Shown one piece after another: positions 52,685 through 62,356 of a DNA stretch of 64,000 nt. The notes below the pieces were generated by a model. That model was not told the origin of the DNA, ran no database searches, and worked only from the letters and a program-made list of their open reading frames with translations. The translations under genes were made by a program, and so were the position numbers. The DNA is from Marinobacterium nitratireducens (GTDB taxonomy: Bacteria > Pseudomonadota > Gammaproteobacteria > Pseudomonadales > Balneatricaceae), in NCBI RefSeq assembly GCF_014645375.1, contig NZ_BMLT01000003.1, positions 293,983 to 357,982 of the forward strand, given 5' to 3'. Numbering within the stretch: position 1 is the stretch's first letter; each line of letters begins with the position of its first letter.

Positions 52685-53881
52685 TCAGATTTGCCGTATA
52701 CGCTCGATCGCGGCGTCGATACCGTTCAGGCGATCGCGCTCCAGGATCAGCGTGCGCCCGATGCGCAACGCCAGCGCTTCGGCGCGGGCACGTGCCCTGG
52801 GGTCCTCGATCGCCTCCAGATCCAGCACCGGCGCGAGACCGACGGTACGGCGAATAAGCTCGGTACCGGCGAAGCCAAGACTCTGGCTCAGGAGCTCGGC
52901 GAGATAGGTCTCCCGGTAGGCCGGGAGTTTCAACGTCGGGTCGGCGGTGCTGCTGCTCATCAGGTCGCCGAAACGCTGCGCGAAGGTGTTCCAGAATTCG
53001 CGCACCGCATCCAGCAGCCAGTCCCGGTAAGCGTCGCGCTCCGCCGCCTCACCGGCCAGCTCGGTCTGGCCGGCGTAGTCGAGCAGCAGGTTGCCGATCA
53101 TGCTGCCGACATCGAAGGCGATCGGGCCGAAAAAGGCGAACTCGGCGTCGATGACCCGCGTGGCCCCGGCGTCGACGAATACGGAACCCGAGTGCAGGTC
53201 GCCGTGCAGCAGCGCTTCGGCGCTGGTCAGGAAACGCTGCTTGAGGCGCGCCACCTCGAGCTTGAGCGGCTCGTCATGCCAGAGTCCCTCCGCCTCGTCC
53301 CGAAGTTCCGGGTTGATGTTGTTGCGCTCGTGATCGCAGTACGGATCCCAGAAAAACAGGTCTTCGGTGATCTTGCAAAGGTCCGGGTTGATGAAACGCG
53401 CCACCATTTCCTTTTTGCGGTGCGCGTCCAGATACAGATCCGAGGTATGGAACAGGGTCTCGGCGCAAAAACGACCCAGATGCGAAGCCAGCTTCGGCAA
53501 TTCGGCGCGCGCGACCAGTGCGTGGCGCAGGTTCTCCAGCGCTCCGATGTCCTCCATGATGATGGCGCAGCGCTCGGCGTCGAAATGATAGACCTGCGGC
53601 ACCAGATCCGGGCAGTATTCGCCCTCGAGCATCAGCGCTTCGGCCTCGATGCGAATGCGGTCCTGGGACAGCGGCCAGCCTTCGCCGATAATGCGCACGT
53701 ACGGCAGCGCCTGCTTGATGATGACGCTGTTGCCGTCGTCGGCGAAGACGCGATAGACGAAATTGATATTGCCGTCGCCGATCTCCTCGACCTGAAGGCG
53801 TTCGGCCGGGTCGAACACGCCCGAGTGGCACCGTGCAAAGTCGATCACCTGCGCTTCGTTGGCAAATTTGCAGTCGGTCAT
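52685..53881 (-). CDS. mtnK: 5-methylthioribose kinase
   Basis: 398 residues. Phosphorylates 5-methylthioribose to its 1-phosphate in methionine salvage. Aminoglycoside-phosphotransferase-like fold: EEIGDGNINFVYRVF and VIIKQALPYVRIIGEGWPLS near the N-terminus, catalytic loop LLHGDLHSGSVFV, and DAEFAFFGPIAFDVG for metal binding. Start MTDCKFANEAQ at 53881 fits the family; the longer open frame upstream crosses the divergent promoter region. Divergent from mtnA. Confidence 0.94.
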   Translation of the reverse strand: MTDCKFANEAQVIDFARCHSGVFDPAERLQVEEIGDGNINFVYRVFADDGNSVIIKQALPYVRIIGEGWPLSQDRIRIEAEALMLEGEYCPDLVPQVYHFDAERCAIIMEDIGALENLRHALVARAELPKLASHLGRFCAETLFHTSDLYLDAHRKKEMVARFINPDLCKITEDLFFWDPYCDHERNNINPELRDEAEGLWHDEPLKLEVARLKQRFLTSAEALLHGDLHSGSVFVDAGATRVIDAEFAFFGPIAFDVGSMIGNLLLDYAGQTELAGEAAERDAYRDWLLDAVREFWNTFAQRFGDLMSSSTADPTLKLPAYRETYLAELLSQSLGFAGTELIRRTVGLAPVLDLEAIEDPRARARAEALALRIGRTLILERDRLNGIDAAIERIRQI

Positions 53882-54048
53882 GGCTCCTGCCCCGTCTTTT
53901 ATTGCTGTAGGGTTATGGGTGTAAAGGGCCGATATTCTTGCAAAAATGCCGCGCTTTGGCTTGCGTTTTTTACCCGCAGACGGAGGTTCCAGAGGCACGG
54001 CGACTTTGCTATCGTTCACTCCTTCGCAACCGACCCGCCCGAGCACCG

Positions 54049-55068
<1,020 letters not shown>

Positions 55069-55425
55069 GCGCCTGTTGCCAACCGGGCTCCTTATCGCCT
55101 GAGCGGAGCCCGGCAACAGGCAATCTCACCCCCGTCTCCCGATAGCGACAATATAACTTATTAATAAGAAAGGATTTTTTCGAAAGATCTGCTATCGATG
55201 TCGGCAATAGGCAACAAACAAGCCGGGCGCAAGACCCAAAGCCACCGCCCGAGCGCCACCGTACCGGCTCACGATCCCGGTAAGTGATTGATATTGAGTC
55301 GTTTATAAAAACTGGCACCGAACCTGCCCGATGACCTGAGGTAACTACCCAGTTGAGTCCAGAGGCCAGGGACGGCCGGGTCAGGGAAGACCCACCCATC
55401 CGTGCCCTGGTGGCATCCTCGGCAT
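55069..55425. other. 357-bp gap after mtnA, with hairpin but no gene
   Basis: Starts with a strong hairpin (55071-55121, separate entry), then AT-rich sequence around 55145-55190 and ordinary sequence up to the PhnA-like gene. Nothing recognisable beyond the hairpin. Confidence 0.55.
55071..55121 (+). terminator. long hairpin directly after mtnA
   Basis: gcctgttgcc-aa-ccgggctcc pairs with ggagcccgg-caacaggc around a 13-nt loop; about 17 bp of stem, starting 3 nt after the stop. No T-run follows within a few bases, so Rho-independent release is uncertain, but it is the natural end of the mtnA transcript. Confidence 0.6.
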
Positions 55426-55827
55426 TCACAACTCGATACTGTCGACCCAGGCCTGCTCGTCGGGCAACAGGTACAGCTGCTCGCGCAGCAGCAGTGCCCA
55501 GTCCTCGCGCCCGATAAAGGACTCGAGCAGCGCGACTGCCAGCACGCGGGCCGCCGGGACCTGACTCCAGACCGCCTTGTTGAGACAGCGCCAGTGATTC
55601 GGGTCGCGCCGCGCCGGGTTGCGCAGTTGCTTGAGGCAGCTTTCACACAGCATCACGCAGTGGTCGAAGTCCGCTTCGCTGCCGACCGGCGGTACCTCGA
55701 ATATTTTCAGACTGACGCCCTGGGCATCACAAAGTTCGCAGTGGGCGCCGCAACGACGCACCAGGTCCTTGCCGAATACCGACAGGCCCTGATGACGCTC
55801 GTAGTGCCGTTCATACCCCCTGGCCAT
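55426..55827 (-). CDS. PhnA-like zinc-ribbon protein
   Basis: 133 residues. ARGYERHYERHQGLSVFGKDLVRRCGAHCELCDAQGVSLKIFEVPP contains a C-x2-C pair, and CVMLCESCLKQL a second, as in the N-terminal part of PhnA-type proteins. The C-terminal half (WRCLNKAVWSQVPAARVLAVALLESF) is helical. Despite the name, these proteins have no proven role in phosphonate use. Start at 55827; the upstream open frame crosses REP elements. Confidence 0.75.
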   Translation of the reverse strand: MARGYERHYERHQGLSVFGKDLVRRCGAHCELCDAQGVSLKIFEVPPVGSEADFDHCVMLCESCLKQLRNPARRDPNHWRCLNKAVWSQVPAARVLAVALLESFIGREDWALLLREQLYLLPDEQAWVDSIEL

Positions 55828-55879
55828 GACTGGGGCTCTCCGGTTGTTGAAGTGCCCTAAGCATAGACTACGGAGGCTG

Positions 55880-55947
55880 TTGGAGCCCGGTCTCCGGGCG
55901 AACCTGGTGACCGCCCGACGCAATTCGCCCGCAGAGCGGGCTCCCAC
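55880..55947. repeat. REP-like pair
   Basis: Family-A element at 55880-55904 (ggagcccggtctccgggcga) and cgcccgcagagcgggctccc at 55926-55946, between ggt and the PhnA-like gene. Confidence 0.75.
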
Positions 55948-55956
55948 AAAGCCCAG

Positions 55957-57684
55957 TCACAGCCCTTTTGCCGACGAGGTGCTTCGTCTGGGATCCGCGC
56001 CGCCGTAAAGGGTGCCATCCTCGGCCACCATGATCGACTGGATCGCGCCCATCGCCGGCTTCTGCACCACCTTGTGCCCCATGCCTTCGAGCAGTGCGAT
56101 GGTGTCCGGACTGATCCCCTGCTCGATGCGCAACTCGTCCGGCAGCCACTGGTGGTGAATCCGCGGCGCATTCACCGCCGCCTGGATATTGAGGTTGTGA
56201 TCGATGACGTTCATCAGTACCTGCAGCGTGGTGGTGATGATGCGCGAACCGCCGGGGCTGCCGGTGACAAGGAAATTGCGACCGTCCTTCTTGACGATGG
56301 TCGGCGACATCGAGCTGAGCATGCGTTTGCCGGGCTCGATCCTGTTAGCCTCGCCACCGATCAGGCCATAGGCGTTGGGCACGCCGGGCTTGGCGCTGAA
56401 GTCATCCATTTCATTGTTGAGCAGAAAGCCGGCGCCGTCGACGACGATATGGGAGCCGTAGCTGAAGTTGATGGTGTAGGTGTTGGACACCGCATTGCCG
56501 TACTGATCGACGATGGAAAAGTGGGTGGTTTCGTTGCTCTCGTAGGGCACCGGATCCGCGGGCCGGATGCTCTCGCTCGGTGTGGCCCGGTCGGGGTCGA
56601 TACCTTCGCGCAGACTGGCGGCATAGTCCTTGGAGGTAAGACCGGACAGCGGCACCTCGACGAAGTCGGTGTCACCGAGGTACTGGGACCTGTCGGCATA
56701 AGCGCGCTTCATGGCTTCGGCCATCAGGTGAATGCTGCGGGCCGAGTTGGGGCCGCTGTCCGCGATCGGATAGCCCTCGAGGATGTTCAGGATCTGCACC
56801 ACATGGGTACCGCCGGAACTGGGCGGGCTCATGGAGTAGACATCGTAACCGCGGTAGGAGCCGTGCACCGGCTTGCGCACCGAAGGCTCGTAGTTCTTCA
56901 GATCATCGTGGGTGATCAGACCGCCGCCGCGCTGCATCTCGGCAACGATCAGATCGGCGGTCTCGCCTTCATAGAAGCCCTTGACGCCCTGCTCCGCGAT
57001 GCGCCGGAGGGTTGCCGCCAGCTCCTTCTGCACGAACAGCTCGCCCGGCTCGTAGAAACTGCCATCCGGCTTGAAGAAGACCTTGCGACTCGACTCGAAC
57101 TGCTTGAGCCGCTCGGCGCTGCTGCGGATGCCGTCGCTGAAGCGCGGGGGGATCACGAAGCCCTCTTCCGCCAGCCGGATCGCCGGCGCCAGCGCATCGG
57201 CCAGCGACAAAGTACCGTAGCGTTCAAGCGCCAGCGCCAGACCCGCCACCGTCCCCGGTACGCCGGCGGCGCGGTGGGAATAGCGACTGAGGTCGCTGTC
57301 GGCGTTGCCCTCGCTATCGAGGAACATGTCGCGGCTGGCCGCCGCCGGCGCCTTCTCGCGGTAGTCGATGGCGACGACATCATCCTTTTTCCCGGACGAC
57401 ACCAGCATGAAGCCGCCACCGCCGATATTGCCCGAACGCGGCTGCGTCACCGCCAGCGCAAAGGCCGCGGTCACCGCGGCGTCTATGGCATTGCCGCCCT
57501 GCTCCAGGACCTTCAGCGCCTCGTCCGTCGCCAGATAGTGACTGGTGACCACCATCCCCTTGCGCGCCTCGGCCGGCACGCTGCGATCGCCCTCGAGGAT
57601 CGGTTGGGCCGACAATGGCAGAGTAATCAGAAACGAACAGCAAAACGACAGGGATTTGAACAGACGGGACGAACCTGGACGCAT
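55957..57684 (-). CDS. ggt: gamma-glutamyltransferase
   Basis: 575 residues. Periplasmic Ntn-hydrolase cleaving gamma-glutamyl bonds of glutathione. Signal peptide (FKSLSFCCSFLITLPLSAQ), GMVVTSHYLATDEALKVLEQGGNAIDAAVTAAFALAV, REKAPAAASRDMF, the autoprocessing site NETTHFSIVDQYGNAVSNTYTIN with the nucleophilic Thr that starts the small subunit, and SSMSPTIV and GSPGGSRIITTTLQV. Full length. Sits between mtnA and the mtnBCD genes. Confidence 0.95.
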   Translation of the reverse strand: MRPGSSRLFKSLSFCCSFLITLPLSAQPILEGDRSVPAEARKGMVVTSHYLATDEALKVLEQGGNAIDAAVTAAFALAVTQPRSGNIGGGGFMLVSSGKKDDVVAIDYREKAPAAASRDMFLDSEGNADSDLSRYSHRAAGVPGTVAGLALALERYGTLSLADALAPAIRLAEEGFVIPPRFSDGIRSSAERLKQFESSRKVFFKPDGSFYEPGELFVQKELAATLRRIAEQGVKGFYEGETADLIVAEMQRGGGLITHDDLKNYEPSVRKPVHGSYRGYDVYSMSPPSSGGTHVVQILNILEGYPIADSGPNSARSIHLMAEAMKRAYADRSQYLGDTDFVEVPLSGLTSKDYAASLREGIDPDRATPSESIRPADPVPYESNETTHFSIVDQYGNAVSNTYTINFSYGSHIVVDGAGFLLNNEMDDFSAKPGVPNAYGLIGGEANRIEPGKRMLSSMSPTIVKKDGRNFLVTGSPGGSRIITTTLQVLMNVIDHNLNIQAAVNAPRIHHQWLPDELRIEQGISPDTIALLEGMGHKVVQKPAMGAIQSIMVAEDGTLYGGADPRRSTSSAKGL

Positions 57685-57796
57685 ACCGATCTCCTTTTCC
57701 GCAGGTGCAAGACCCTAGAGTCTAGACCGGAAAAGCAGGTAGGGCAGACTTTCAAGACGCCTCCTAGGTCGTGAAGCAAGCCATTGACGTCGTCAA

Positions 57797-57890
57797 GGTG
57801 CGGTGCGCTTCGCTTACCAGCACCCTACGTCCGAAGCCGTCGTAGGGTGCAGTTGAACGGAGTGAAGCGCACCGAGTATTCGGTTTCGGT
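57797..57890. repeat. dispersed repeat, family C (gtagggtgc...gcaccg)
   Basis: ggtgcggtgcgcttcgctta + ccagcaccctacg at 57799 and cgtagggtgcagttgaacgg + agtgaagcgcaccga at 57842 are inverted copies of one repeat; another copy is at 42737. Lies between mtnD and ggt. Confidence 0.65.
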
Positions 57891-57903
57891 GATCGACGCC
57901 GCG

Positions 57904-58446
57904 TTAACCGAACTTGGGGAAACGCTCGGCGATATCGCTGCCGGTGAAGTTCGCCACCCAGCCCTCGGGGTTGTTGAACAGACGGATCGCGGTGAAGCGC
58001 GGCGCCGGTCCCATGTCGAACCAGTGGGTAATATTCGCCGGCACCGAGATCAGGTCATCGCGGCAGCACCGGACCTGGAACACCTTGCCGTCCTGGTGCA
58101 GGCAGAACAGGCCCTCGCCCTCGACGAAGAAGCGCACCTCGTCCTCGCTGTGGGTGTGCTCGGCAAGAAACTTCTGACGAAACTCGTCCTTCTGCGGATG
58201 ATCCGGCAGCATGCCGATCACATCAACGGTGACGTAGCCTTCGTCACGTTTCAGGCGCTCGATTTCGCCCGCATAGGCCGCCAGTATTTCGTCCGGACTC
58301 ATCTGCGGCGTGATCTCGCATTCGGCCTTCCAGCGCTCGAAGCGCACGCCGATCTCGGCCAGCGCCGCGGCGATCTCGTCACCTGCCGCGGTCTCGAGCA
58401 GAACCTGTTGCGGGTTGTCGTCGGCATAGATTGTCAGTGCACTCAT
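57904..58446 (-). CDS. mtnD: acireductone dioxygenase
   Basis: 180 residues. Metal-dependent cupin oxidising acireductone to 2-keto-4-methylthiobutyrate and formate (Fe form) or the off-pathway products (Ni form). The metal ligands are in AEHTHSEDEVRFFVEGEGLFCLH (His, His, Glu) and NITHWFDMG (His). Third gene of mtnB-mtnC-mtnD, 16 bp after mtnC. Confidence 0.96.
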   Translation of the reverse strand: MSALTIYADDNPQQVLLETAAGDEIAAALAEIGVRFERWKAECEITPQMSPDEILAAYAGEIERLKRDEGYVTVDVIGMLPDHPQKDEFRQKFLAEHTHSEDEVRFFVEGEGLFCLHQDGKVFQVRCCRDDLISVPANITHWFDMGPAPRFTAIRLFNNPEGWVANFTGSDIAERFPKFG

Positions 58447-58462
58447 GGGCTAGCTCCTCGGT

Positions 58463-59140
58463 TCAAACTGAAATTTCGTCAAAGGTCGCGGCTACCGGGT
58501 GGCCCGGCTCTTCGGGTTTTTCGTCTCTGGCCAGCAGGCAGGTGCGCAGGCCGGCCTCGCGGGCGGCGTCGAGTTCCTCGACGACATCGGACAGGAACAG
58601 AATCTCGTTGGCCGGACAGCCGATCGTCGCGACGATCTGGCGATAGGCGTCGGCATCGCGCTTGGGTCCGGTTGTCGTATCGAAATAGCCACTGAACCAG
58701 GGCGTCAGGTCGCCGAAGTCGCTGTAGCCGAAGAGCAGCTTCTGGGCCCGAACCGAACCGGACGAAAACACGTAGAGTCCGATCCCGTCGCGGTGCCAGC
58801 GCTCGAGGTGGCGGTAGGCGTCCTCGTAAAGGTGGCCCTTGAAGTCCTCCTGGCTGTAGCCCTGAACCCAGATCAGCCCCTGTAGCGTTTTCAGCGGCGT
58901 GACCTTGCGGTCCTGCTCGATCCAGTGACGAAACGCCGTGATCAGGGTTTCGAGATCGGCGTCAGGGTCGCCCAGTTCTTCCCGCGCCTGCTCCAGGATC
59001 GGCGCCAGTGGCGGTGTCTGTGCATGTTCGCGTACAAAGTCCGCAAGCTTTTCGTAGGCGTAGGGAAACAGCACCCGGTGCACGAATTGGATGTCGGTGG
59101 TGGTGCCTTCGATATCGGTAACGATGGCCGTGGTCTTCAT
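58463..59140 (-). CDS. mtnC: enolase-phosphatase (acireductone synthase)
   Basis: 225 residues. HAD-family bifunctional enzyme: enolises 2,3-diketo-5-methylthiopentyl 1-phosphate and removes the phosphate. Motif I is IVTDIEGTTTDIQFVHRVLFPYA (nucleophile Asp), motif II LYVFSSGSVRAQKLLF, motif III around TTTGPKRDADAY with LFLSDVVEELDAAREAG. Its start overlaps the mtnB stop by 4 bp. Confidence 0.96.
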   Translation of the reverse strand: MKTTAIVTDIEGTTTDIQFVHRVLFPYAYEKLADFVREHAQTPPLAPILEQAREELGDPDADLETLITAFRHWIEQDRKVTPLKTLQGLIWVQGYSQEDFKGHLYEDAYRHLERWHRDGIGLYVFSSGSVRAQKLLFGYSDFGDLTPWFSGYFDTTTGPKRDADAYRQIVATIGCPANEILFLSDVVEELDAAREAGLRTCLLARDEKPEEPGHPVAATFDEISV

Positions 59141-59751
59141 ATCCGGGCTCCCAGGCGTTTCATGTCCATGATGCAGGCAAACAGGAACTCCAGTGCCTCG
59201 AGATGACGTCGCGCTTCGCTCATATCCCGCCCCCAGGCATAGAGGCCGTGCCCGCGCACCAGCAGTCCCCAGCTCAGCGGCGCCTGACTCCAGCGCGCCT
59301 GAACCTCTGCAGCCAGCGCCTGCATATCCTGGGTATTGTCGAACAGCGCAATGTCGATGGCTTCATCGTGGGTATGATTGCCGCGAAGCGCCTTCTGCAT
59401 CTCGAACCCCTCTATCTGCAGCGAGTCTCCCGCCGTGAGCCGCGACAGCACGGTACTGTTCACCGAGTGGGTATGGAGGACAGCACCGATCTGCGCATCG
59501 AGGCGATACAGGCAACAGTGCAGCAGGGTTTCGGCGGACGGCGTCAGGTCGCTGCCGAGGACACGGCCGTCGAGGTCGACCCTTAGCAGATCCGCGGCCT
59601 CGAGCCGCCCCTTGTGCCGGCCGGAGGCGGTAATCCGCGCTTCGTTGGAGCCGACACGTTCTGAAAAGTTGCCGCCGGTGGCCGGGCACCAGCCCTGGGC
59701 ATCGATCCAGCGACCGGCTTCGAGAATGTTCTGGACGGGGGCGTTGCTCAT
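59137..59751 (-). CDS. mtnB: methylthioribulose-1-phosphate dehydratase
   Basis: 204 residues. Class II aldolase fold, zinc-dependent: GWCPATGGNFSERVG, ITASGRHKGRLEAADLLRVDLDG, PSAETLLHCCLYRLDAQIGAVLHTHSVNSTVLSRL (zinc His-x-His), and GLLVRGHGLYAWGRDMSEARRHLEALEFLF. Start MSNAPVQNILEAGRWIDAQ at 59751 chosen over the longer frame, which crosses the leader. First gene after the structured RNA leader. Confidence 0.95.
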   Translation of the reverse strand: MSNAPVQNILEAGRWIDAQGWCPATGGNFSERVGSNEARITASGRHKGRLEAADLLRVDLDGRVLGSDLTPSAETLLHCCLYRLDAQIGAVLHTHSVNSTVLSRLTAGDSLQIEGFEMQKALRGNHTHDEAIDIALFDNTQDMQALAAEVQARWSQAPLSWGLLVRGHGLYAWGRDMSEARRHLEALEFLFACIMDMKRLGARI

Positions 59752-59846
59752 CGCTCTCCTGCATGTACGTCTGACGAGTCGGCCCCGCAGCGGGGCCTCG
59801 TGGGCAGGTAGTGTAAGGGATTTGGGCGGTCGGGCGAAGAGCATTT

Positions 59847-59873
59847 AAAAGGGGCAGCCTCGCGGCTTGCCCC
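59847..59873 (-). terminator. intrinsic terminator upstream of mtnB
   Basis: On the minus strand GGGGC-A-AGCC-GCGA-GGCT-GCCCC followed by TTTTAAA: a nine-base-pair GC stem with one bulge and a GCGA tetraloop plus a T-run. It either ends a separate RNA or controls entry into mtnBCD. Confidence 0.75.
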
Positions 59874-60060
59874 TGAAAACCGGAACGATTCCGGCAGAAA
59901 GCCCATTACAGGCAAAAGGTATTGGTGTTTCCGGGCGGGCCGGCGAAGTGTTGCGGACTCAATGCCAATAGGAGATTGTTCTGGCAGGCCCGCAGTCCTT
60001 GACCGGACCGCTGCACCGGTAGCCGAAAGGATGTCGAGACTTGGTCGGTCTAGCGATGCG
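59847..60060 (-). ncRNA. candidate structured RNA or leader of mtnBCD
   Basis: Minus-strand transcript predicted from a TATACT box to an intrinsic terminator. Visible pairings: GACCGACC with GGTCCGGTC (about 60051 to 60001), GCGGGCC with GGCCCGC (about 59993 to 59934) enclosing a smaller stem TGCC...CAAT/ATTG...GCA, and CCGGAA-TCG-TTCCGG at 59881-59895. Ends in a GC-rich hairpin with TTTT. I could not match it to 6S, tmRNA, RNase P, 4.5S, or the SAM, SAH, cobalamin, TPP or FMN riboswitches. Its place before mtnB, with a terminator about 95 nt before the ATG, suits either an attenuating leader or an independent small RNA. Confidence 0.5.
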
Positions 60061-60065
60061 TTCTC

Positions 60066-60108
60066 AGTATAGCGCCCACCTTTGGGCGCATTCTTGAAAC
60101 ATTTTCAA
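60066..60108 (-). promoter_or_regulatory. TATACT box with upstream palindromes before the mtnB leader
   Basis: TATACT (60071-60066) lies just below a hairpin GCGCCCA-AAGG-TGGGCGC (60089-60072) and a perfect palindrome TTGAAA-ATG-TTTCAA (60108-60094). No good -35 hexamer sits at 17 bp, so an activator or another sigma factor may be needed, or the palindrome may be an operator. Confidence 0.45.
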
Positions 60109-60199
60109 AACCCGCCGGCCAGCGGTGGCACGCACAATGCTCACGCATGATCTCTTTTTTTGCCGGATCGATAACCCCGACAGCGACGTCTCAGGGGGT

Positions 60200-61000
60200 C
60201 TACAGGGCCGGGATAACGAAATCGTCGGCGTCCTGCCAGGCCGGAAACACCTCGCGAAAGCGGATCAGTTGCGCCGCGCTCAGCGTCCCCGTCTCGACAA
60301 AAGCCTCTCCGGCGGCGCGGTCGACCAGGGCCTGCCCCTTGAAATCGACCAGCATGGAATCACCGCTGTAATCGAGGCCATTGGCATCGGGGCCGACGCG
60401 ATTGACGCCGGCGACGTAGCAGAGGTTTTCGACCGCCCTCGCCTGCAGCAGCACGCGCCAGGGGTGGCGCCGCGGCGCCGGCCAGTTGGCGACGCACAGC
60501 AGCAGGTCGTAGTCGTTGCGGTTGCGCAGAAACACCGGGAAACGCAGGTCGTAGCAGACCGAGGGCAGGATACGCCAGCCGCGGTAACGGATCAGCGTGC
60601 GTGCCTCGCCTGCAGCGTAGTGCTGGTGCTCGCCGGCCATGCGAAACAGGTGACGCTTGTCGTAGTGATGACGCTCCCCCTGCGGCGTGACGAACAGCAG
60701 GCGATTGACATAACCGCGAGCGGTTTCGGTGACCACACTGCCGCAGATGGCGGCGCCCAGCTCCCGGGCCCTATCACGCATCCAGTCAGACGTCGGCCCG
60801 TCCTCGGGCTCGGCCAGCCCCTCCGGCTTCATGGTGAAGCCGGTGGTGAACATCTCCGGCAGCACCACCAGATCGGTGGTACCGGCCAGCGGACGCAGCA
60901 GCGTGTCGAACTGCTCGCGGTTGACCCCGGCGTCCTGCCAGTGCAATGGCGACTGCACCAGCGTCAGGCGCAGATCCTCGTTCGGTGTCAGATGCTGCAT
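60200..61000 (-). CDS. carbon-nitrogen hydrolase, probable omega-amidase (YafV/Nit2-like)
   Basis: 266 residues. Nitrilase fold with the Glu-Lys-Cys triad in LVVLPEMFTTGF, HHYDKRHLFRMAGE and RILPSVCYDLRFPVF. The EMFTTGF and KRHLFRMA-EH forms are typical of YafV omega-amidases, which hydrolyse 2-oxoglutaramate or 2-oxosuccinamate and pull glutamine-dependent transamination forward. Its start overlaps the aminotransferase gene by 13 bp, and mtnBCD follow, so the pair probably closes the methionine salvage route. Confidence 0.9.
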   Translation of the reverse strand: MQHLTPNEDLRLTLVQSPLHWQDAGVNREQFDTLLRPLAGTTDLVVLPEMFTTGFTMKPEGLAEPEDGPTSDWMRDRARELGAAICGSVVTETARGYVNRLLFVTPQGERHHYDKRHLFRMAGEHQHYAAGEARTLIRYRGWRILPSVCYDLRFPVFLRNRNDYDLLLCVANWPAPRRHPWRVLLQARAVENLCYVAGVNRVGPDANGLDYSGDSMLVDFKGQALVDRAAGEAFVETGTLSAAQLIRFREVFPAWQDADDFVIPAL

Positions 61001-62136
61001 AGACGTTGCGCCGCCTCCCTCAGGGTGGCTTCGCCCTTGGCGAAGCAGAAACGCACCAGCCGGCGCTTAAGCGGCTGCTCGCAGAACACCGAAACCGGAA
61101 TCGCGGCGACCTTGGCCTCACGGGTCAGCCAGCGGGCGAACTCGGTATCCGGCAGGTCGCTGATGGCACTGTAGTCCAGCAACTGAAAATAGGTGCCGGG
61201 TGCCGGGGAAAAGCGAAAACGGCCTGGCGACAGCAGCTCGCAGAACAGGTCACGCTTGGCCTGGTAGAAATCCGGCAGCTCGAGATAGTGCTCGGGCGCC
61301 GCGGCGAGAAAGTCCGCCAGCGCCAGCTGCACCGGCGTAACGGTGCTGAAGGTCAGGTACTGGTGTACCTTGCGAAACTCCGCCGAGAGCGGGGCCGGAG
61401 CGATGCAGTAGCCGACCTTCCAGCCGGTGCAGTGGTAAGTCTTGCCGAAGGACGACACCACGAAGCTGCGCTGCGCCAGCTCGTCATGGCACAGCAGACT
61501 GTGGTGGCGACGGCCGTCGTAGACGATATGCTCGTACACCTCGTCACCTACCAGCAGGATATCGGTATCGCGCACCAGCTCCGCCAGCCGCTGCAGATCG
61601 TCCGCCGACAGCACCGTGCCGGTCGGGTTATGCGGCGTGTTGACCACGATCATGCGGGTGCACGGGCCGATGGCGTCCGCCAGGCGCTGCCAGTCGATGC
61701 CGAAGTCGACGGGGTCGAGCGGCAGCCGCACCGGGCGCCCGCCGTTGAGCTCGATCGCCGGCTCGTAACTGTCGTAGCAGGGATCGAACAGTATGACTTC
61801 GTCGCCCTGACGCACCACCGCAGCGAACGCCGCGAACAACGCCTCGGTGGCGCCGGAGGTCACGGTGACCTCGGTATCGGCACAGGGCTTTCGGCCGTAC
61901 AGGCGCTGGCACTTGGTCGCGATGGCCTCGCGCAGGGCCGGCACGCCGGTCATGGGCGCGTACTGGTTGGCGCCCTCGCCGATATGGTGGGCGACGCGCG
62001 CACGCAGCGCCTCGGGGGCATCGAAGTCGGGAAAGCCCTGCGACAGGTTGATCGCCCCTTCGCTGGCCGCCAGCTGGGACATCTCGGTGAAAATCGTCGT
62101 GCCGACGCGGGGCAGTTTGGTTGCGGGATATCGCAT
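60988..62136 (-). CDS. pyridoxal-phosphate aminotransferase, methionine/glutamine type (YbdL-like)
   Basis: 382 residues, class I aminotransferase. INLSQGFPDFDAPEALRARV, NQYAPMTGVPALREAIA, VTSGATEALFAAFAA, FDPCYDSYEPAIELNGG, VNTPHNPTGTVL, DEVYEHIVYDGRRHHSL and SSFGKTYHCTGWKVGYC with the Schiff-base Lys match YbdL/KAT-type methionine aminotransferases. Predicted to aminate 2-keto-4-methylthiobutyrate to methionine (MtnE role), with glutamine as donor given the adjacent omega-amidase. Start MRYPATKLPRVG at 62136; a longer frame upstream is unlikely. Confidence 0.9.
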   Translation of the reverse strand: MRYPATKLPRVGTTIFTEMSQLAASEGAINLSQGFPDFDAPEALRARVAHHIGEGANQYAPMTGVPALREAIATKCQRLYGRKPCADTEVTVTSGATEALFAAFAAVVRQGDEVILFDPCYDSYEPAIELNGGRPVRLPLDPVDFGIDWQRLADAIGPCTRMIVVNTPHNPTGTVLSADDLQRLAELVRDTDILLVGDEVYEHIVYDGRRHHSLLCHDELAQRSFVVSSFGKTYHCTGWKVGYCIAPAPLSAEFRKVHQYLTFSTVTPVQLALADFLAAAPEHYLELPDFYQAKRDLFCELLSPGRFRFSPAPGTYFQLLDYSAISDLPDTEFARWLTREAKVAAIPVSVFCEQPLKRRLVRFCFAKGEATLREAAQRLCSI

Positions 62137-62199
62137 CGCGTTCGCTCTTTGAATCCTGAAAAATGCGTCCAGTGTACAACCATCGTTGAAGGGGTGGAA

Positions 62200-62342
62200 C
62201 GACGCCTGGGCACGGGGCACGGCCTATATGTGGCCCGGGCGTCACTGACCCCTCAAGCGCCGCCGATGATGGGTTACGCCGCGCGAGACGCAGTGCAAAC
62301 TGTCTACCCCCGAGATGGCGGCTCCACCCATCCTACCGTCTA
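62200..62342. repeat. dispersed repeat, family B
   Basis: ggtggaacgacgcctgggca at about 62197, gatgggttacgccgcgcgag at 62268, and ggcggctccacccatcctacc at 62320-62340: a full copy of the family-B repeat between the aminotransferase and the gate-domain gene. Confidence 0.65.
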
Positions 62343-62356
62343 CCCACTCACGAATT

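Larger units (their letters stand above)
59752..60199. other. 448-bp region upstream of mtnB holding a structured RNA
   Basis: No protein gene. Minus-strand order: palindrome (60094-60108), hairpin (60072-60089), TATACT box (60066-60071), structured transcript of about 210 nt with an intrinsic terminator (59847-59873), then about 95 nt to mtnB. Listed separately below. Confidence 0.7.

Noticed and set aside
56074-57774. 566-codon open frame on the plus strand
   Set aside because: Shadow of ggt; no motif, and the minus strand has a complete gamma-glutamyltransferase.
59847-60060. 6S RNA, cobalamin riboswitch or SAM-type riboswitch
   Set aside because: The ends do not form the closing stem of 6S RNA, and the conserved boxes of cobalamin or SAM/SAH classes are absent; partial resemblance of aggaga to a B12 box is on the other strand and isolated.
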